36,756 nucleotides of DNA from Kofleriaceae bacterium (GTDB lineage: Bacteria > Myxococcota_A > Polyangia > Haliangiales > Haliangiaceae), in the NCBI GenBank assembly GCA_025357755.1, contig JANXOP010000138.1:1-36756 (forward strand), written 5' to 3'. Position 1 is the first letter of the stretch. Each line of letters starts with the position of its first letter. Positions 27,464 to 36,167 of this stretch are shown here, piece by piece. The notes beneath the pieces are model-generated. The model was not told the DNA's origin. It made no database searches and worked only from the letters and a program-made list of their open reading frames with translations. Position numbers and translations under genes: made by a program.

Positions 27464-28852
27464 CTAACTGCCGCGCAGCAGCTTTTCGTACTGGCGGGTG
27501 CGGCGCTCGGCACTGTCCTTGAGCGCCGCCCACAGCGCGGGATAGGCGCCTGCGAGCTCGAACAGCGCGTGCGGTGGTAGCGACAGCACGTCGCTATCGG
27601 TGACCGCGACGATGTTTGCCGGCGCCGGCGTGCGCGAGAGCAGTGCGGCTTCGCCGATGAAGTGTCCGGCTTCGATCGTATCGAGCGCCACGTAGGAACC
27701 CTGGGTGCCGAGTGGGCGATCGTGGCGAACCTCGAGCTGGCCACGGACGACGAGGATCAAGGGATGCCCGGTCTCGCCCAACCGGATCACCGTGGTGCCG
27801 GCGGTGACGCTGCGCGCGATGCAGCGCGCGAGCGCTGCGTCACGACGCGGTCGAGGCAGCGAGACGAAGAACGCGTTCGCGATCGGCGCGGTCGCGACCT
27901 TCTCGAGCGGCATGGTCAGATCCTCGTCCTCCGAGGCTCGCCCACCGGGGCGCGTCACGTTGCCCGCCCAATCAGGAATGGGGGTCGGCGCGTCGTCGTC
28001 GTCGTCGAGATCGACGTGCTCGACCGGCACCGTCGGCGGTGGTCGCGACACGCGATCGATCTCGAGGGCCGAGAGCCGCACGTGTTGGCGCGTCTCGAGC
28101 GCCTGAGCCAGGTCCAGCGCCGGCGCCGAGCTCGTGATCATGCCGGAGATCCGACGCGCAGCCTGTGCGAGACCTGCGGTGCCGGGCTCGCTCGGTGGCC
28201 GCGCGTTCGGGCCCGGACGGGTCTCGATATTCTCGTCGAGATCCTCGATCGGGACCAACAGCTTCGCCGAGGTCGGATCCGCGATGTGATACGGCAGCGG
28301 ATTCGGCAACGGCGTTTCGGTCTCGAACGTCCCCGACTTGCGCACCGCCAGGCTCGGAGACATCGCGCGGGGTGCCGCGCCCCGCGTGCCGGCAGGTGAC
28401 GGCACGATCTTCACGATCGGTCGCTTGATGTCGATCGGGCTCGTGGCGTCGTCGGACTCCGTATCGGGATCGAGCTGCGGCGCGAGGGCTTCGAGCACCG
28501 GATCCCGTGGTGCGTCGCCGACCTCGGAGAACTCGACGTCGACGCCGTCTTCCTCGAACTGCGCGGGCATCGCGGGCATGACAGGCATGGCCGGCATGCG
28601 CGACTCGAGGTCCTTCACGAGCGCGTGGATCGCGATGTCATCGGGCGCGAGCTCGAGGATGCTCTTGCACACCGCGAGTGCTTGCTGCGCTCTGCCCTGC
28701 GATCGATATGCGATCGCGACCTTGCGGTAGTGCTCGACCGCCGCGTCGGCGCGATCGGCTTCTCTCAACTTGCCAGCGACGGTCACCCGCAACGGCAGGT
28801 TGTCGGGCTCCCGCTCGAGGCGTTGCTCGAGCTCGCGGAGCGACGACGTCAC
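27464..28852 (-). CDS. TPR-like / cyclic-nucleotide-binding (CRP-type sensor) domain protein without DNA-binding domain
   Basis: 462 residues from a GTG (28850-28852) overlapping the upstream stop by 4 nt (GTGA). Residues about 5-70 form two or three TPR-like helical repeats (LREADRADAAVEHYRKVAIA, ALAVCKSILELAPDD). A long disordered, acidic middle contains a Met-Pro-Ala repeat (MPAMPVMPAMPA, near 88-99) and a DDDDD run. Residues about 345-455 are a cNMP-binding beta-roll (ILVVRGQLEVR, IEAGHFIGEAALLSRTPAPA). The FxGExALL-type phosphate cassette is present, but the Arg usually contacting cyclic-nucleotide phosphate is replaced in this stretch (LLSRTPAPA keeps an Arg nearby). There is no helix-turn-helix after the sensor, so it is not a transcription factor of the CRP type. 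Confidence 0.85.
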   Translation of the reverse strand: MTSSLRELEQRLEREPDNLPLRVTVAGKLREADRADAAVEHYRKVAIAYRSQGRAQQALAVCKSILELAPDDIAIHALVKDLESRMPAMPVMPAMPAQFEEDGVDVEFSEVGDAPRDPVLEALAPQLDPDTESDDATSPIDIKRPIVKIVPSPAGTRGAAPRAMSPSLAVRKSGTFETETPLPNPLPYHIADPTSAKLLVPIEDLDENIETRPGPNARPPSEPGTAGLAQAARRISGMITSSAPALDLAQALETRQHVRLSALEIDRVSRPPPTVPVEHVDLDDDDDAPTPIPDWAGNVTRPGGRASEDEDLTMPLEKVATAPIANAFFVSLPRPRRDAALARCIARSVTAGTTVIRLGETGHPLILVVRGQLEVRHDRPLGTQGSYVALDTIEAGHFIGEAALLSRTPAPANIVAVTDSDVLSLPPHALFELAGAYPALWAALKDSAERRTRQYEKLLRGS

Positions 28853-29418
28853 GACGGCGTGAGGGACACCTGGGCCTTGAAGCTCATCGCCGGCGAGTTG
28901 GTCGGCAGGACCCACTTGGCGGCGATGGTCTTCATGCACGTGTCGAACGTCGAATCGATCAGGGGCGAGAACGACGAGTCTTTGTACGCGCCCGAGGCGC
29001 CGAAGCTCGCCGAGACCGTCATCGTGACGGTCTTGGCTTGCAGGCCGGTGTTCTTCTTGAGCGCCTGCTCGTAGCACTTCTGGATCGCGCCACGCGACTT
29101 GGCGACCAGATCGAGGAATTCCTTCGACGCGGCCGCCGCGACCTTCGAATCGATCGGCGGTGGTGGTGCGCCTTGCGCGCCCGGCTTGACGGTCAGCGCG
29201 TTGCCTTCGATCACGACCGTGATCTCGCCACCGCTGCCTTGCGTCTTGCGCGCGACGTCGGCCTCGTCTTGCATCGCTTTGATCAGCTTGTCCTTCTCCT
29301 CGCCATTCTTGCGGCATGCCTCGAGATCCGAAGCAGTTTGAGGATCGGGGACGATCTTCGTTTCACCCTTACATGCAGCAAGGGCGAGTGACAGGACGAT
29401 CAAGATTTGGCGCTTCAT
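28849..29418 (-). CDS. Coiled-coil AgmX/PglI-like lipoprotein
   Basis: 189 residues. A signal peptide ends at LALAAC (lipobox LAAC). A charged helix follows (about 28-60, DLEACRKNGEEKDKLIKAMQ and onward) that could form a coiled coil, then a Gly/Pro linker. The C-terminal AgmX-like domain (about 95-189) has the spaced cysteines in GAIQKCYEQAL and FDTCMKTIAAKW with strand KTVTMTVSASFGASGA between. It belongs to the same family as the three lipoproteins at 18527-20844 but lies in another operon. The ATG is 3 nt after the ferredoxin stop. Confidence 0.86.
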   Translation of the reverse strand: MKRQILIVLSLALAACKGETKIVPDPQTASDLEACRKNGEEKDKLIKAMQDEADVARKTQGSGGEITVVIEGNALTVKPGAQGAPPPPIDSKVAAAASKEFLDLVAKSRGAIQKCYEQALKKNTGLQAKTVTMTVSASFGASGAYKDSSFSPLIDSTFDTCMKTIAAKWVLPTNSPAMSFKAQVSLTPS

Positions 29419-29421
29419 GAC

Positions 29422-29829
29422 TCAGTCGTCTTTGTTCTTGGTCTGCGGTGCTACGGGTACCGAATGAAGCATGCCGGGCCGCTCGATGAAATCTCGAACG
29501 ACTCGCCCGCCTACAACGTGCTCTACGACGACACGCTCCACTCTCGATCCGTCCATGTGATTATACAGAGCTGTCGCGCCCCGAGGGCCTGGCATGGTCG
29601 CAAACCCACTGCCGATCTGTGGGCCCGAATCGGCCACGAGCTCGCGAACGAGGACGTTCGGGCCCTGCGTACAGCGCCCGAAACAGCTCTGCCAGGCGAC
29701 CTCGGTGGTCTCCCGTCCCTGATTCGCCTCGAGCGCGGTGTGAAACAGCGTTTGAAGAGCGCTCGATCCTTTGCGGTCACCGCACTCCGGCCCGCGGCAG
29801 ATCACGATCTTGAAGCGCCGCGGCGGCAA
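29422..29829 (-). CDS. Thioredoxin-like [2Fe-2S] ferredoxin
   Basis: 135 residues, cytosolic. The cluster ligands fit the thioredoxin-like ferredoxin/NuoE pattern, CX4C then CX3C: Cys11 and Cys16 in CRGPECGDRKGS and Cys49 and Cys53 in SCFGRCTQGPNVLV. The start is a TTG (29827-29829), because the frame runs upstream only seven codons to a TAA without ATG or GTG. A well-spaced AAGG precedes an ATG in another frame (about 29839-29841). A start or frame error is therefore possible. It lies 23 nt after the PQQ/HEAT gene stop and 3 nt before the AgmX gene. Its electron partner is unknown. Confidence 0.87.
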   Translation of the reverse strand: MPPRRFKIVICRGPECGDRKGSSALQTLFHTALEANQGRETTEVAWQSCFGRCTQGPNVLVRELVADSGPQIGSGFATMPGPRGATALYNHMDGSRVERVVVEHVVGGRVVRDFIERPGMLHSVPVAPQTKNKDD

Positions 29830-29852
29830 GCCAGGATCATAGCAGCCTTACT

Positions 29853-31640
29853 CTAATCGAGGGCGAGCGCGTCGCGAATCACCGCGACGAGGTCCGGCTT
29901 GGTGCGTGGATCCGCCGCGACCTGGCGCAGGAGCTCGCGCTCGCCGGGGCCCCCGTGGGTCTCGAGCGCGACCACGATCGCCCTGCCCCACGCGACGTCG
30001 GTACCGAGATCATCGTCGGCGTGATAGAGCAGCAAATGCGAGCCGAGTGCCGGGCGCTCCTTGCCACCGCCGATCGCCGCCATCGCATCGATCACGAACA
30101 CCAGATCCGCGACCTGGGTCGTCGGTGCGTCGAGATGGCTCTGGAGCGCCGCGAGCGTCGTGGCGACCGCAGCCGGATCGAGCTTCGCGCCGCCGAGGCC
30201 CGCGATCGCACGCGCGACCGGACCGAGGGCGAGCGGCGTGGTCTGCAGCAGGAAGTCGTCGTGGGTCGCGAGCTGCTCGGCGAGCACCGACAGGCTGGCC
30301 GGATCCTTGCGAGCGACGAGCAGATCGACGACGACGTCCTTGAGCTTCTGCGGCGCGCGCGCATCCGCGAGGACGCCGAGCAGTTCCTTGGTGACCTCGC
30401 CACCGGGTCGTTGCGCGAGTGCCTGGACCGCGAGCTCCTTCACGCGATCGAAGCGCGCATCGTGATCGCGCGCGATCGACACCAGCGCCGCGACGGTCTC
30501 GACGCGCTCGCCTTGCGCAGGCGGTGACCAACCATCGGCATCGAACGTTGCACCGAGCACCGGCGCGGTGGTGCCGATATTCTTCTGCAACCGCACGCCG
30601 CCATTCTTCGGATCGAGGGCAACGAGCTCGCCGGTCGACGACATCGCGAGGATCGCCGCGCCGCTGTGCTCGCTCGCGACGAGCTCGACCCGCGGATGCG
30701 AGTACGCCCACGTGAGCGTCCCCTTCAGATCGAAGCCGAACACGTAGCGGAAGTAGTGCACCGCGTAGCCGTCGTCGGCGAGCTTCATCCCGCCGGTCGT
30801 CGAATACAAGATGCGCGAGCGATCCGCCGCGGTGTAGGCGAGCTGGACCGGATCGTACGCATCGCGACCGTAGGTCGTGTGGTCGAGCTGCGGCGGCACC
30901 AGGACCTGGGCGTAGCTCGAATTCGCCCGCGTGCCCGACGAGCTCTTCGCGTCGAGCTCGAACAGGCCCTGCTTCGAGCCGTAGTACGCGGCGCGGCTCG
31001 TGGTGCGGACCACCGAGATTTGCTCGTCGATCCCGCGGATGCGCGCGAGCGGCTTGCCGGTCTTGCCGTCGATGATCGACAGCCACTGCGCGTTGTACGG
31101 CGCGTAGACCACGCCTCCGTGTGCCGCCGGTGTGCCGAGCACGCCGTCGGCATCGGCCTTCCACAACTGCTTACCGGAGCTGCCGTCGTAGGCCGCGAGC
31201 CACCAGGTGTGCGCGTCCTCCTTCCACACCAGGTATGCGCGGTCACCATCGGCCGAGGCGCCGACGAACTCGCCCGGCACGCTGGTGGTCCACTTCACGG
31301 CGCCGGTCTGTTGATCACGCGCGACGAGCTGCTTGGCCTCGAGCTCGACGACGAAGTTGCCGCCGACCCAGATCCGCGATTGGACCTCGGCGTCCTGCTT
31401 CCACAGGATCGACGATGCCGCGAGATCGTACGCCACGATCGTCTTCTTGGCGCCTGCGCCGGCTTCGAGGACGAACACCCGCGGCACGTGCGCGGTATTT
31501 AACGGCGAGGCCTGCGCCGGCAGCTGGCGCTGCGCGAGCGCGGCGGACAACGCGTCTCGATCGTTGTCGGGTGCGGTGAGATGAAACACCGCGTTGCCGC
31601 CGCATGCGGCGATCAGTACGAGCAATGCGACGCGTCTCAC
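29853..31640 (-). CDS. Lipoprotein with PQQ-like beta-propeller and C-terminal HEAT repeats
   Basis: 595 residues from a GTG (31638-31640) overlapping the upstream stop by 4 nt. The signal peptide has the lipobox LIAAC at Cys13. Residues about 50-375 are a PQQ-like (BamB-type) beta-propeller with repeated blades such as TIVAYDLAASSILWKQDA, LVARDQQTGAVKWTT, WLAAYDGSSGKQLWKADA and LVALDPKNGGVRLQ. Residues about 385-595 are alpha-helical HEAT-like repeats (VKELAVQALAQRPGGEVTKE, LKDVVVDLLVARKDPASLSV). The pairing of propeller and HEAT suggests an envelope scaffold. BamB function is not implied. Confidence 0.88.
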   Translation of the reverse strand: MRRVALLVLIAACGGNAVFHLTAPDNDRDALSAALAQRQLPAQASPLNTAHVPRVFVLEAGAGAKKTIVAYDLAASSILWKQDAEVQSRIWVGGNFVVELEAKQLVARDQQTGAVKWTTSVPGEFVGASADGDRAYLVWKEDAHTWWLAAYDGSSGKQLWKADADGVLGTPAAHGGVVYAPYNAQWLSIIDGKTGKPLARIRGIDEQISVVRTTSRAAYYGSKQGLFELDAKSSSGTRANSSYAQVLVPPQLDHTTYGRDAYDPVQLAYTAADRSRILYSTTGGMKLADDGYAVHYFRYVFGFDLKGTLTWAYSHPRVELVASEHSGAAILAMSSTGELVALDPKNGGVRLQKNIGTTAPVLGATFDADGWSPPAQGERVETVAALVSIARDHDARFDRVKELAVQALAQRPGGEVTKELLGVLADARAPQKLKDVVVDLLVARKDPASLSVLAEQLATHDDFLLQTTPLALGPVARAIAGLGGAKLDPAAVATTLAALQSHLDAPTTQVADLVFVIDAMAAIGGGKERPALGSHLLLYHADDDLGTDVAWGRAIVVALETHGGPGERELLRQVAADPRTKPDLVAVIRDALALD

Positions 31641-32470
31641 TTCGCACCTCCCGAGAGCCGCGCTTCGACGACCTTCTCGGCCTCGGCACGCGACGGACGC
31701 GGCGGGTTCTTCGGCGTAGCATCGAGGTAGTCGGTCAGCGCGTTGACCGCCGACTGATCGGTGATCTTCGCGATCGCGCGAACGACCTCGACACGCTCGG
31801 TATCGGGCCCGAAATCAGGGCGCCGCAACACGAGGCCGAGGCACAGCGCGAGCGCCGGATCCGGCACCTTGCCGAGCTGATCGCCGATCTTGCGCACGAG
31901 GGCGGCGTCGGCCATCGCGGCGAGCGCACGCGCTGCCGATTCCTCGCCGCGCGCGAGCAGTGCGAGCAGTGGTTCGATCGCCTCGCGCATGCGCCCCTTC
32001 GAGGCGGCATCCGCTGCGGCGTTGCGGACGACGCCGGCCGTATCGTGAAGGCCTTGCACGACGACCGCGTGCGCCGCCGGATCCGGATACTTCGCGAGGG
32101 CGGCGATCGCGGTGCCACGCACCGACGGATTGTGGTGACCGGCGTAGCGCTTCAACGACGCCACGTCGGGCGGCGCGGGATGCTTCGCCAGGGCGAGCAA
32201 GGCCTCGACCGCCACCGGCCTACGCAGCCCGAACGCGAGGCCATCGAGCAACGCCTCGTGCGCGGCTGGATCCGCCAGCTCGCCGAGCGCCGCGGCCGCC
32301 TTCGCCGCCGCTTCTTCATCAGCTCCAGAGAGTGCGAGCGCGAGCGAATCGATCTCGGCCTTGGCCTTGTCGGCCTTCGTGATCGCTGCCGGTTTCGGCG
32401 CCGCACTCGCCACACTCGCGCACGCACACGCGAGCGAGAGCACCCACATCTTGATCCGGCTCACCGTCAT
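31637..32470 (-). CDS. Exported HEAT-repeat protein
   Basis: 277 residues. The ATG at 32468-32470 is used; an ATG at 32449 also gives a good signal peptide (MWVLSLACACASVASAA). The mature part is a chain of about five HEAT repeats (for example ALGELADPAAHEALLDGLAF, VRGTAIAALAKYPDPAAHAV and VRNAAADAASKGRMREAIEP). HEAT arrays bind proteins; no enzyme motif is present. First gene of a five-gene unit (HEAT, PQQ/HEAT, ferredoxin, AgmX, TPR/cNMP) and divergent from the methyltransferase gene, with 71 nt between. Confidence 0.88.
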   Translation of the reverse strand: MTVSRIKMWVLSLACACASVASAAPKPAAITKADKAKAEIDSLALALSGADEEAAAKAAAALGELADPAAHEALLDGLAFGLRRPVAVEALLALAKHPAPPDVASLKRYAGHHNPSVRGTAIAALAKYPDPAAHAVVVQGLHDTAGVVRNAAADAASKGRMREAIEPLLALLARGEESAARALAAMADAALVRKIGDQLGKVPDPALALCLGLVLRRPDFGPDTERVEVVRAIAKITDQSAVNALTDYLDATPKNPPRPSRAEAEKVVEARLSGGAK

Positions 32471-32488
32471 TACCGTCGTGGTAACCCA

Positions 32489-32519
32489 GAATCCGGCCGC
32501 GGTTCAACTCCGGGGATTC
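32489..32519. promoter_or_regulatory. Interrupted inverted repeat between divergent genes (possible operator)
   Basis: GAATCCGG (32489-32496) pairs with CCGG-GG-ATTC (32510-32519) with a two-base bulge. It sits in the 71-nt region between the HEAT gene and the methyltransferase gene, where divergent promoters must lie. Confidence 0.28.
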
Positions 32520-32541
32520 CGAGTGGGCTACAACCACGAGC

Positions 32542-33348
32542 GTGGATCCTGCCGTTCTGCCGATCCTGACCTGTCCTCGCTGTCACACGCCGCATCCGTT
32601 CGCGGATCTGCGGCTGCCTCGCTGCAAGAGCTGCGGGCTCGAGCCCAACCGCGACACGCCCGGAGTGCTCGACCTCATCGATCTCGAGGGCGAGCCCAGC
32701 GCGCCGACCGCCGAGCAGCGATTCATGGAGAGCGACCTCGTCGCGCGCGTGTACGAGCGGTTGTGGCGCCCCGCCTTCGTGCGCATGTTCGCGGGCAAGG
32801 GCGCCGGCGCAGCGGTCGGTGGCATCTCCGGCGAGCTATACATCCACAAGCACAGCCTCAGCCTCGATGATCGTCCCGGGCCTTGGCTCGATCTATCGTG
32901 CGGCCCCGGGGTGTTCGTGCGCGCACTCGCGGCGGCGGCGCCCGGGCAGCTCGTGGTCGGGCTCGATCTCTCGCGCGCGATGCTCGAGGTCGCGGCGCAA
33001 CGCACGGGCGGCTACACGAATGCGGTGCTCGTCCGCGCGGACGCGCACGCCCTGCCCTTCGCCGATGGCTCTTTCGGTGGCGTGAACAACGCGGGCGCGC
33101 TCCACGCGTACGACGATCCCGAGCTCGTGTTCCGCGAGATCCGGCGCGTGTTGCGCTCGGGCGGGATCTACGTCGGCTCGACGTTCGCCGAGGCGCCATC
33201 GCTGCTCGGCCGGCTCGCGGCTCGTGCTGCGGGCATTCGACGGTTCGAGCCGGGCGAGCTGCGCGCGTGGTTGCAGCGCATCGGCTTCTCCGACTTCGAA
33301 GAAGTGAAGCTCGGCGGCGCGTTCGTGTTTCGGGTGCGCCGGCCTTAG
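32542..33348 (+). CDS. SAM-dependent methyltransferase with N-terminal zinc ribbon
   Basis: 268 residues from a GTG at 32542. Residues 10-35 hold a four-Cys zinc ribbon (CPRC ... CKSC). The class I methyltransferase fold follows: motif [16 protein letters not shown] (about 115-129), GLDLSRAML, then [26 protein letters not shown], the acidic and post-II motifs of the UbiE/Methyltransf_11 group. The C-terminal [20 protein letters not shown] helix-strand is typical. The substrate is unknown; similar ribbon-methyltransferases act on various small molecules or RNA. It is a lone + gene whose TAG overlaps the stop of the facing gene by three bases in TTAG (33345-33348). Confidence 0.9.
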   Translation: MDPAVLPILTCPRCHTPHPFADLRLPRCKSCGLEPNRDTPGVLDLIDLEGEPSAPTAEQRFMESDLVARVYERLWRPAFVRMFAGKGAGAAVGGISGELYIHKHSLSLDDRPGPWLDLSCGPGVFVRALAAAAPGQLVVGLDLSRAMLEVAAQRTGGYTNAVLVRADAHALPFADGSFGGVNNAGALHAYDDPELVFREIRRVLRSGGIYVGSTFAEAPSLLGRLAARAAGIRRFEPGELRAWLQRIGFSDFEEVKLGGAFVFRVRRP

Positions 33349-34637
33349 AACGTCGCGCCGACCAGCGTCAGGGCGAGGCCCTTTTGCGGCGCGAGGCGCG
33401 GATCGAGGGGCTTGAGCGCGAGGCCATCGACGGCCCACCGGCCGCTCGAGCTCCGACCGAGCATCGCGGCGGGCGCGTCGTCGTCCTCCTTCTTCTTGCG
33501 CGAGTTGACGTCGAGGCCGACGTCCATGTCGCGCGTCAGATAGAAGCCGAGCCACGTGCCGCCGATCAAGCCGACCGACGACAATGCCCCGACGACGCGC
33601 TCGTCGGCATCGGAGTGTGGATCGTAGATCGCGGCGTAGAGCAGGAACGGCACCGCACCGCCGGCAAGCGCGAGCCCCGCGACGCGCGACATCCGGCGCG
33701 GCGTGGTGTTCGTCATCGGTGCGACGACGTAGCCGGTGACCAGGCCCGCGGCGGCGCCGAGGATCGAGTTGACCGCGTATGCTTCGCGCTGCGCGGGCTG
33801 CATCAACATGCCGACCGTGAGGCCGCCGAGCGTGCCGACCCCTGCGAACGTGTCGATCAGCGTGACATCGCCCTCGGTGAACTGATGATCCTTGGCGAAC
33901 CCGATCGTGCCGAGCGTGCCGAGCGTCGCGCCGATCGTGCTGCCGACCATGACCCCGGCACCGGTGACCTTGCCGCCATTGCCGCCCTCGACGCTCGCGG
34001 CAAACATGCCGCCGATCACGCCACCCCACAGGTTGCCCGCGCCGAGGGTGAGGACCTGCGCGTTGTCGGCATCCACCTTGCGCGCCACTTCTGGTGCGAT
34101 GAGGGCGCCCACCGCGGCGAGCGGCAGGCCGAACAGCACCGCGCCTCCAGCTTGGCTGTTCGGTGTGACGAGGGCGCCGATCATGCCGCCGAGGCTGCCG
34201 CCGAACAACGCGCCGTGGGTCATCGCGGCGGCCTTGTACGGGCGACCGAGATCCGCGGGCGGCATCGCTGGGTCGGTCGCCAGAGGCTCCGTGATCGGGA
34301 CGACGACGGTCGGCGCGTCGAGGATGGGCGCGGTCGGCTCGAGGATGCCGAGCGCGGCGTTCGACGCCTTGATGATCGCCTTCGCGCGTGCCGCGGACGG
34401 TCCGTTCGGCGCCTTGACCAGCGCCTCGACCGCGAGCTGCTTGGCATCGAGATAGATCTTCGCCTCGAACAATTCCTGCGCGCGCGTGACGAGCGATGCG
34501 GCGACTTGATCCGTGAGTTGCGGATCCTGATTCGCGAGCGGCGCGAGCGGCGCGGGCGGCGCGTACGGGTCGACAGGCTGCGCGTGTGCGGACGCGGCTA
34601 GCACCGCGACGAGGCTCGGAACCAACCAACGCGCCAT
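33345..34637 (-). CDS. Glycine-rich multi-spanning envelope protein with signal peptide
   Basis: 430 residues from the ATG at 34635-34637, with AGGGAG directly upstream. A cleavable signal peptide ends at ASAHAQ. A Pro/Ala-rich stretch and a helical charged segment (about 40-90, [20 protein letters not shown]) follow. Residues about 135-370 hold eight or so short hydrophobic Gly/Ala-rich segments of glycine-zipper type ([35 protein letters not shown], [15 protein letters not shown]). The C-terminus is charged and short of hydrophobics. No family is recognised; a pore or channel-like membrane protein is one possibility. Confidence 0.8.
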   Translation of the reverse strand: MARWLVPSLVAVLAASAHAQPVDPYAPPAPLAPLANQDPQLTDQVAASLVTRAQELFEAKIYLDAKQLAVEALVKAPNGPSAARAKAIIKASNAALGILEPTAPILDAPTVVVPITEPLATDPAMPPADLGRPYKAAAMTHGALFGGSLGGMIGALVTPNSQAGGAVLFGLPLAAVGALIAPEVARKVDADNAQVLTLGAGNLWGGVIGGMFAASVEGGNGGKVTGAGVMVGSTIGATLGTLGTIGFAKDHQFTEGDVTLIDTFAGVGTLGGLTVGMLMQPAQREAYAVNSILGAAAGLVTGYVVAPMTNTTPRRMSRVAGLALAGGAVPFLLYAAIYDPHSDADERVVGALSSVGLIGGTWLGFYLTRDMDVGLDVNSRKKKEDDDAPAAMLGRSSSGRWAVDGLALKPLDPRLAPQKGLALTLVGATF

Positions 34638-34709
34638 CTCCCTATGAGGTACCACCCGGCGCACCACCGTTCAATCAAACCCGCGAGATGCCAGCTGATA
34701 TGCGCCAGA

Positions 34710-36143
34710 TCACGATCGGGTCGGCGGCAGCGGAGCCACCGGAGCCACCGGAGCCACCGGCAGCGGCTCCTTCCAGCGCTTGCGATAGAAGTACATGAAG
34801 ATGACCTGGATTGCCGAGAGCAGCGGCACCGCGAGCAGCGCGCCGACGAGCCCGTAGCTCGCTTCGCCCAGGAACAGCGCGAAGATCACGAGCACCGGAT
34901 GGATCTTCGCGGCGGTGCCGATGATCTTCGGGTTGAGCACGTTCGCTTCGATCAGGTGGATGCCGGTGATCCACAGGATCATCACGACCCCGCGGAACAC
35001 GTCGACGCCGGAGTCTCCCGAGACCAGCGCGACCACCACGATCGGGATCGATGACAGGATCGATCCGAAGATCGGGATCAGGCTCATCATGCCCGCGACG
35101 ATCGACAGGATCAGCGAGTACTTCACGCCGAAGATCGTGAGCCCGACCAGCGTGAGGCATGCGTTGATCACGCAGATCACGAGCTGGCCCCGGATCACGC
35201 CGGACAGGCCGCGGTTGATGCCGCTGATGATCACGTCGTAGTCGTCGCGCGTGTTCGAAGGAAACAGGCCGCGCAAGAACGCGTGGACCTTCTCGACATC
35301 GATCAGGATGAACGCCGCGATCATCAGCGTGAAGAAGAACGCGAAGATGCCGCGTACAAACCCCGTGAGGATGTCCTGGAGGACGCGCACCACGTCGTTC
35401 GCCTTGCTCTGCATGCCGACGAGCGACTTCTTGACGTAGAGCCGCAGCTTGTCCTCGAGCGTGAGCGGCTCCATGCGCTCCTCGACCGCGGCGATGTGAT
35501 AGCCGCCATCCGTCGTCGGCTTGATGTCGATGCCGTTCTGCGCGAGCTGGAGCGCGAACCGGCCATCGGGCAACGGCGTCATCGTGAACGCGGTGCCCGG
35601 TGGCATCGGTACCTCGGGCACGATCGGTTGGACTTCTTCGACCGGCTTCGCGGGCTGTAGCGAAGGAAACCGATGCTCGAGCCAGTGCGCCAGCTGTGGC
35701 GTGTACTCCTCGTTGATCCGCTTGTAGAGGCCTGGCGCTTCCTTGCCGAGCCGCGCGACATCTCGCGACATGCGCGGCACGAGCAGGAACAAGAAGCCCG
35801 CCACCGCGGCGATGAAGACGATGTAGCACATGATGATCGCGAGCCCGCGCGGCATCCGGCGCGTGCCGTTCGAGCGCACGGTCATGCGCTGGACGACCGG
35901 CGCGAGGATGTAGGCGATCAGGCCGGCGAACACGAAACGCAGCAGCACCTCGCGACCGACGATCGCGATCACGATCACGAACACGACGAACGCCCAGCGA
36001 CCGAGGAACCTCAGCACCGAGCCCCGCGAGTCGCCGAACCAGGTGTCACGCGTTCGGCGCGTATCCGCGATCGTCTGCAGCGGCTGCGTGATCTTGTCGA
36101 CCGGCCCAGAATCGGGTGGGCCAGGTGGATCCACGGGCGTCAT
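34710..36143 (-). CDS. AI-2E family transporter with an extra soluble insert
   Basis: 477 residues against about 350-370 for most family members. The membrane part has two early helices (about 48-85), a third near 102-122, then a later block with FVRGIFAFFFTLMIAAFILI, VIRGQLVICVINACLTLVGL, SLIPIFGSILSSIPIVVVAL and LVGALLAVPLLSAIQVIFMY, matching the AI-2E (PF01594) C-terminal half including the PIFGSILSSIP motif. The extra length is a soluble Pro-rich and beta-rich insert (about 155-240), which places its bulk outside the lipid, probably in the periplasm. Substrates of the family vary (AI-2, Na+/H+ exchange), so none is assigned. It is 24 nt after the LapB-like gene. Confidence 0.9.
   Translation of the reverse strand: MTPVDPPGPPDSGPVDKITQPLQTIADTRRTRDTWFGDSRGSVLRFLGRWAFVVFVIVIAIVGREVLLRFVFAGLIAYILAPVVQRMTVRSNGTRRMPRGLAIIMCYIVFIAAVAGFLFLLVPRMSRDVARLGKEAPGLYKRINEEYTPQLAHWLEHRFPSLQPAKPVEEVQPIVPEVPMPPGTAFTMTPLPDGRFALQLAQNGIDIKPTTDGGYHIAAVEERMEPLTLEDKLRLYVKKSLVGMQSKANDVVRVLQDILTGFVRGIFAFFFTLMIAAFILIDVEKVHAFLRGLFPSNTRDDYDVIISGINRGLSGVIRGQLVICVINACLTLVGLTIFGVKYSLILSIVAGMMSLIPIFGSILSSIPIVVVALVSGDSGVDVFRGVVMILWITGIHLIEANVLNPKIIGTAAKIHPVLVIFALFLGEASYGLVGALLAVPLLSAIQVIFMYFYRKRWKEPLPVAPVAPVAPLPPTRS
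34731..34757. repeat. Three tandem 9-bp repeats at the end of the AI-2E gene
   Basis: CGGAGCCAC occurs three times in a row (34731, 34740, 34749). Read on the minus strand it codes the PVAPVAPVAP tail of the transporter, so unit gain or loss would leave the frame intact. Confidence 0.75.
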
Positions 36144-36167
36144 CGAGTGGCAGATATACCAGAGGAG

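Noticed and set aside
27464..28000. CRP/FNR transcription regulator
   Set aside because: The cNMP fold is C-terminal and no helix-turn-helix follows it.
34731..34757. Three 9-bp direct repeats as a CRISPR or attachment site
   Set aside because: Units are contiguous without spacers and code the Pro-Val-Ala tail of the transporter.
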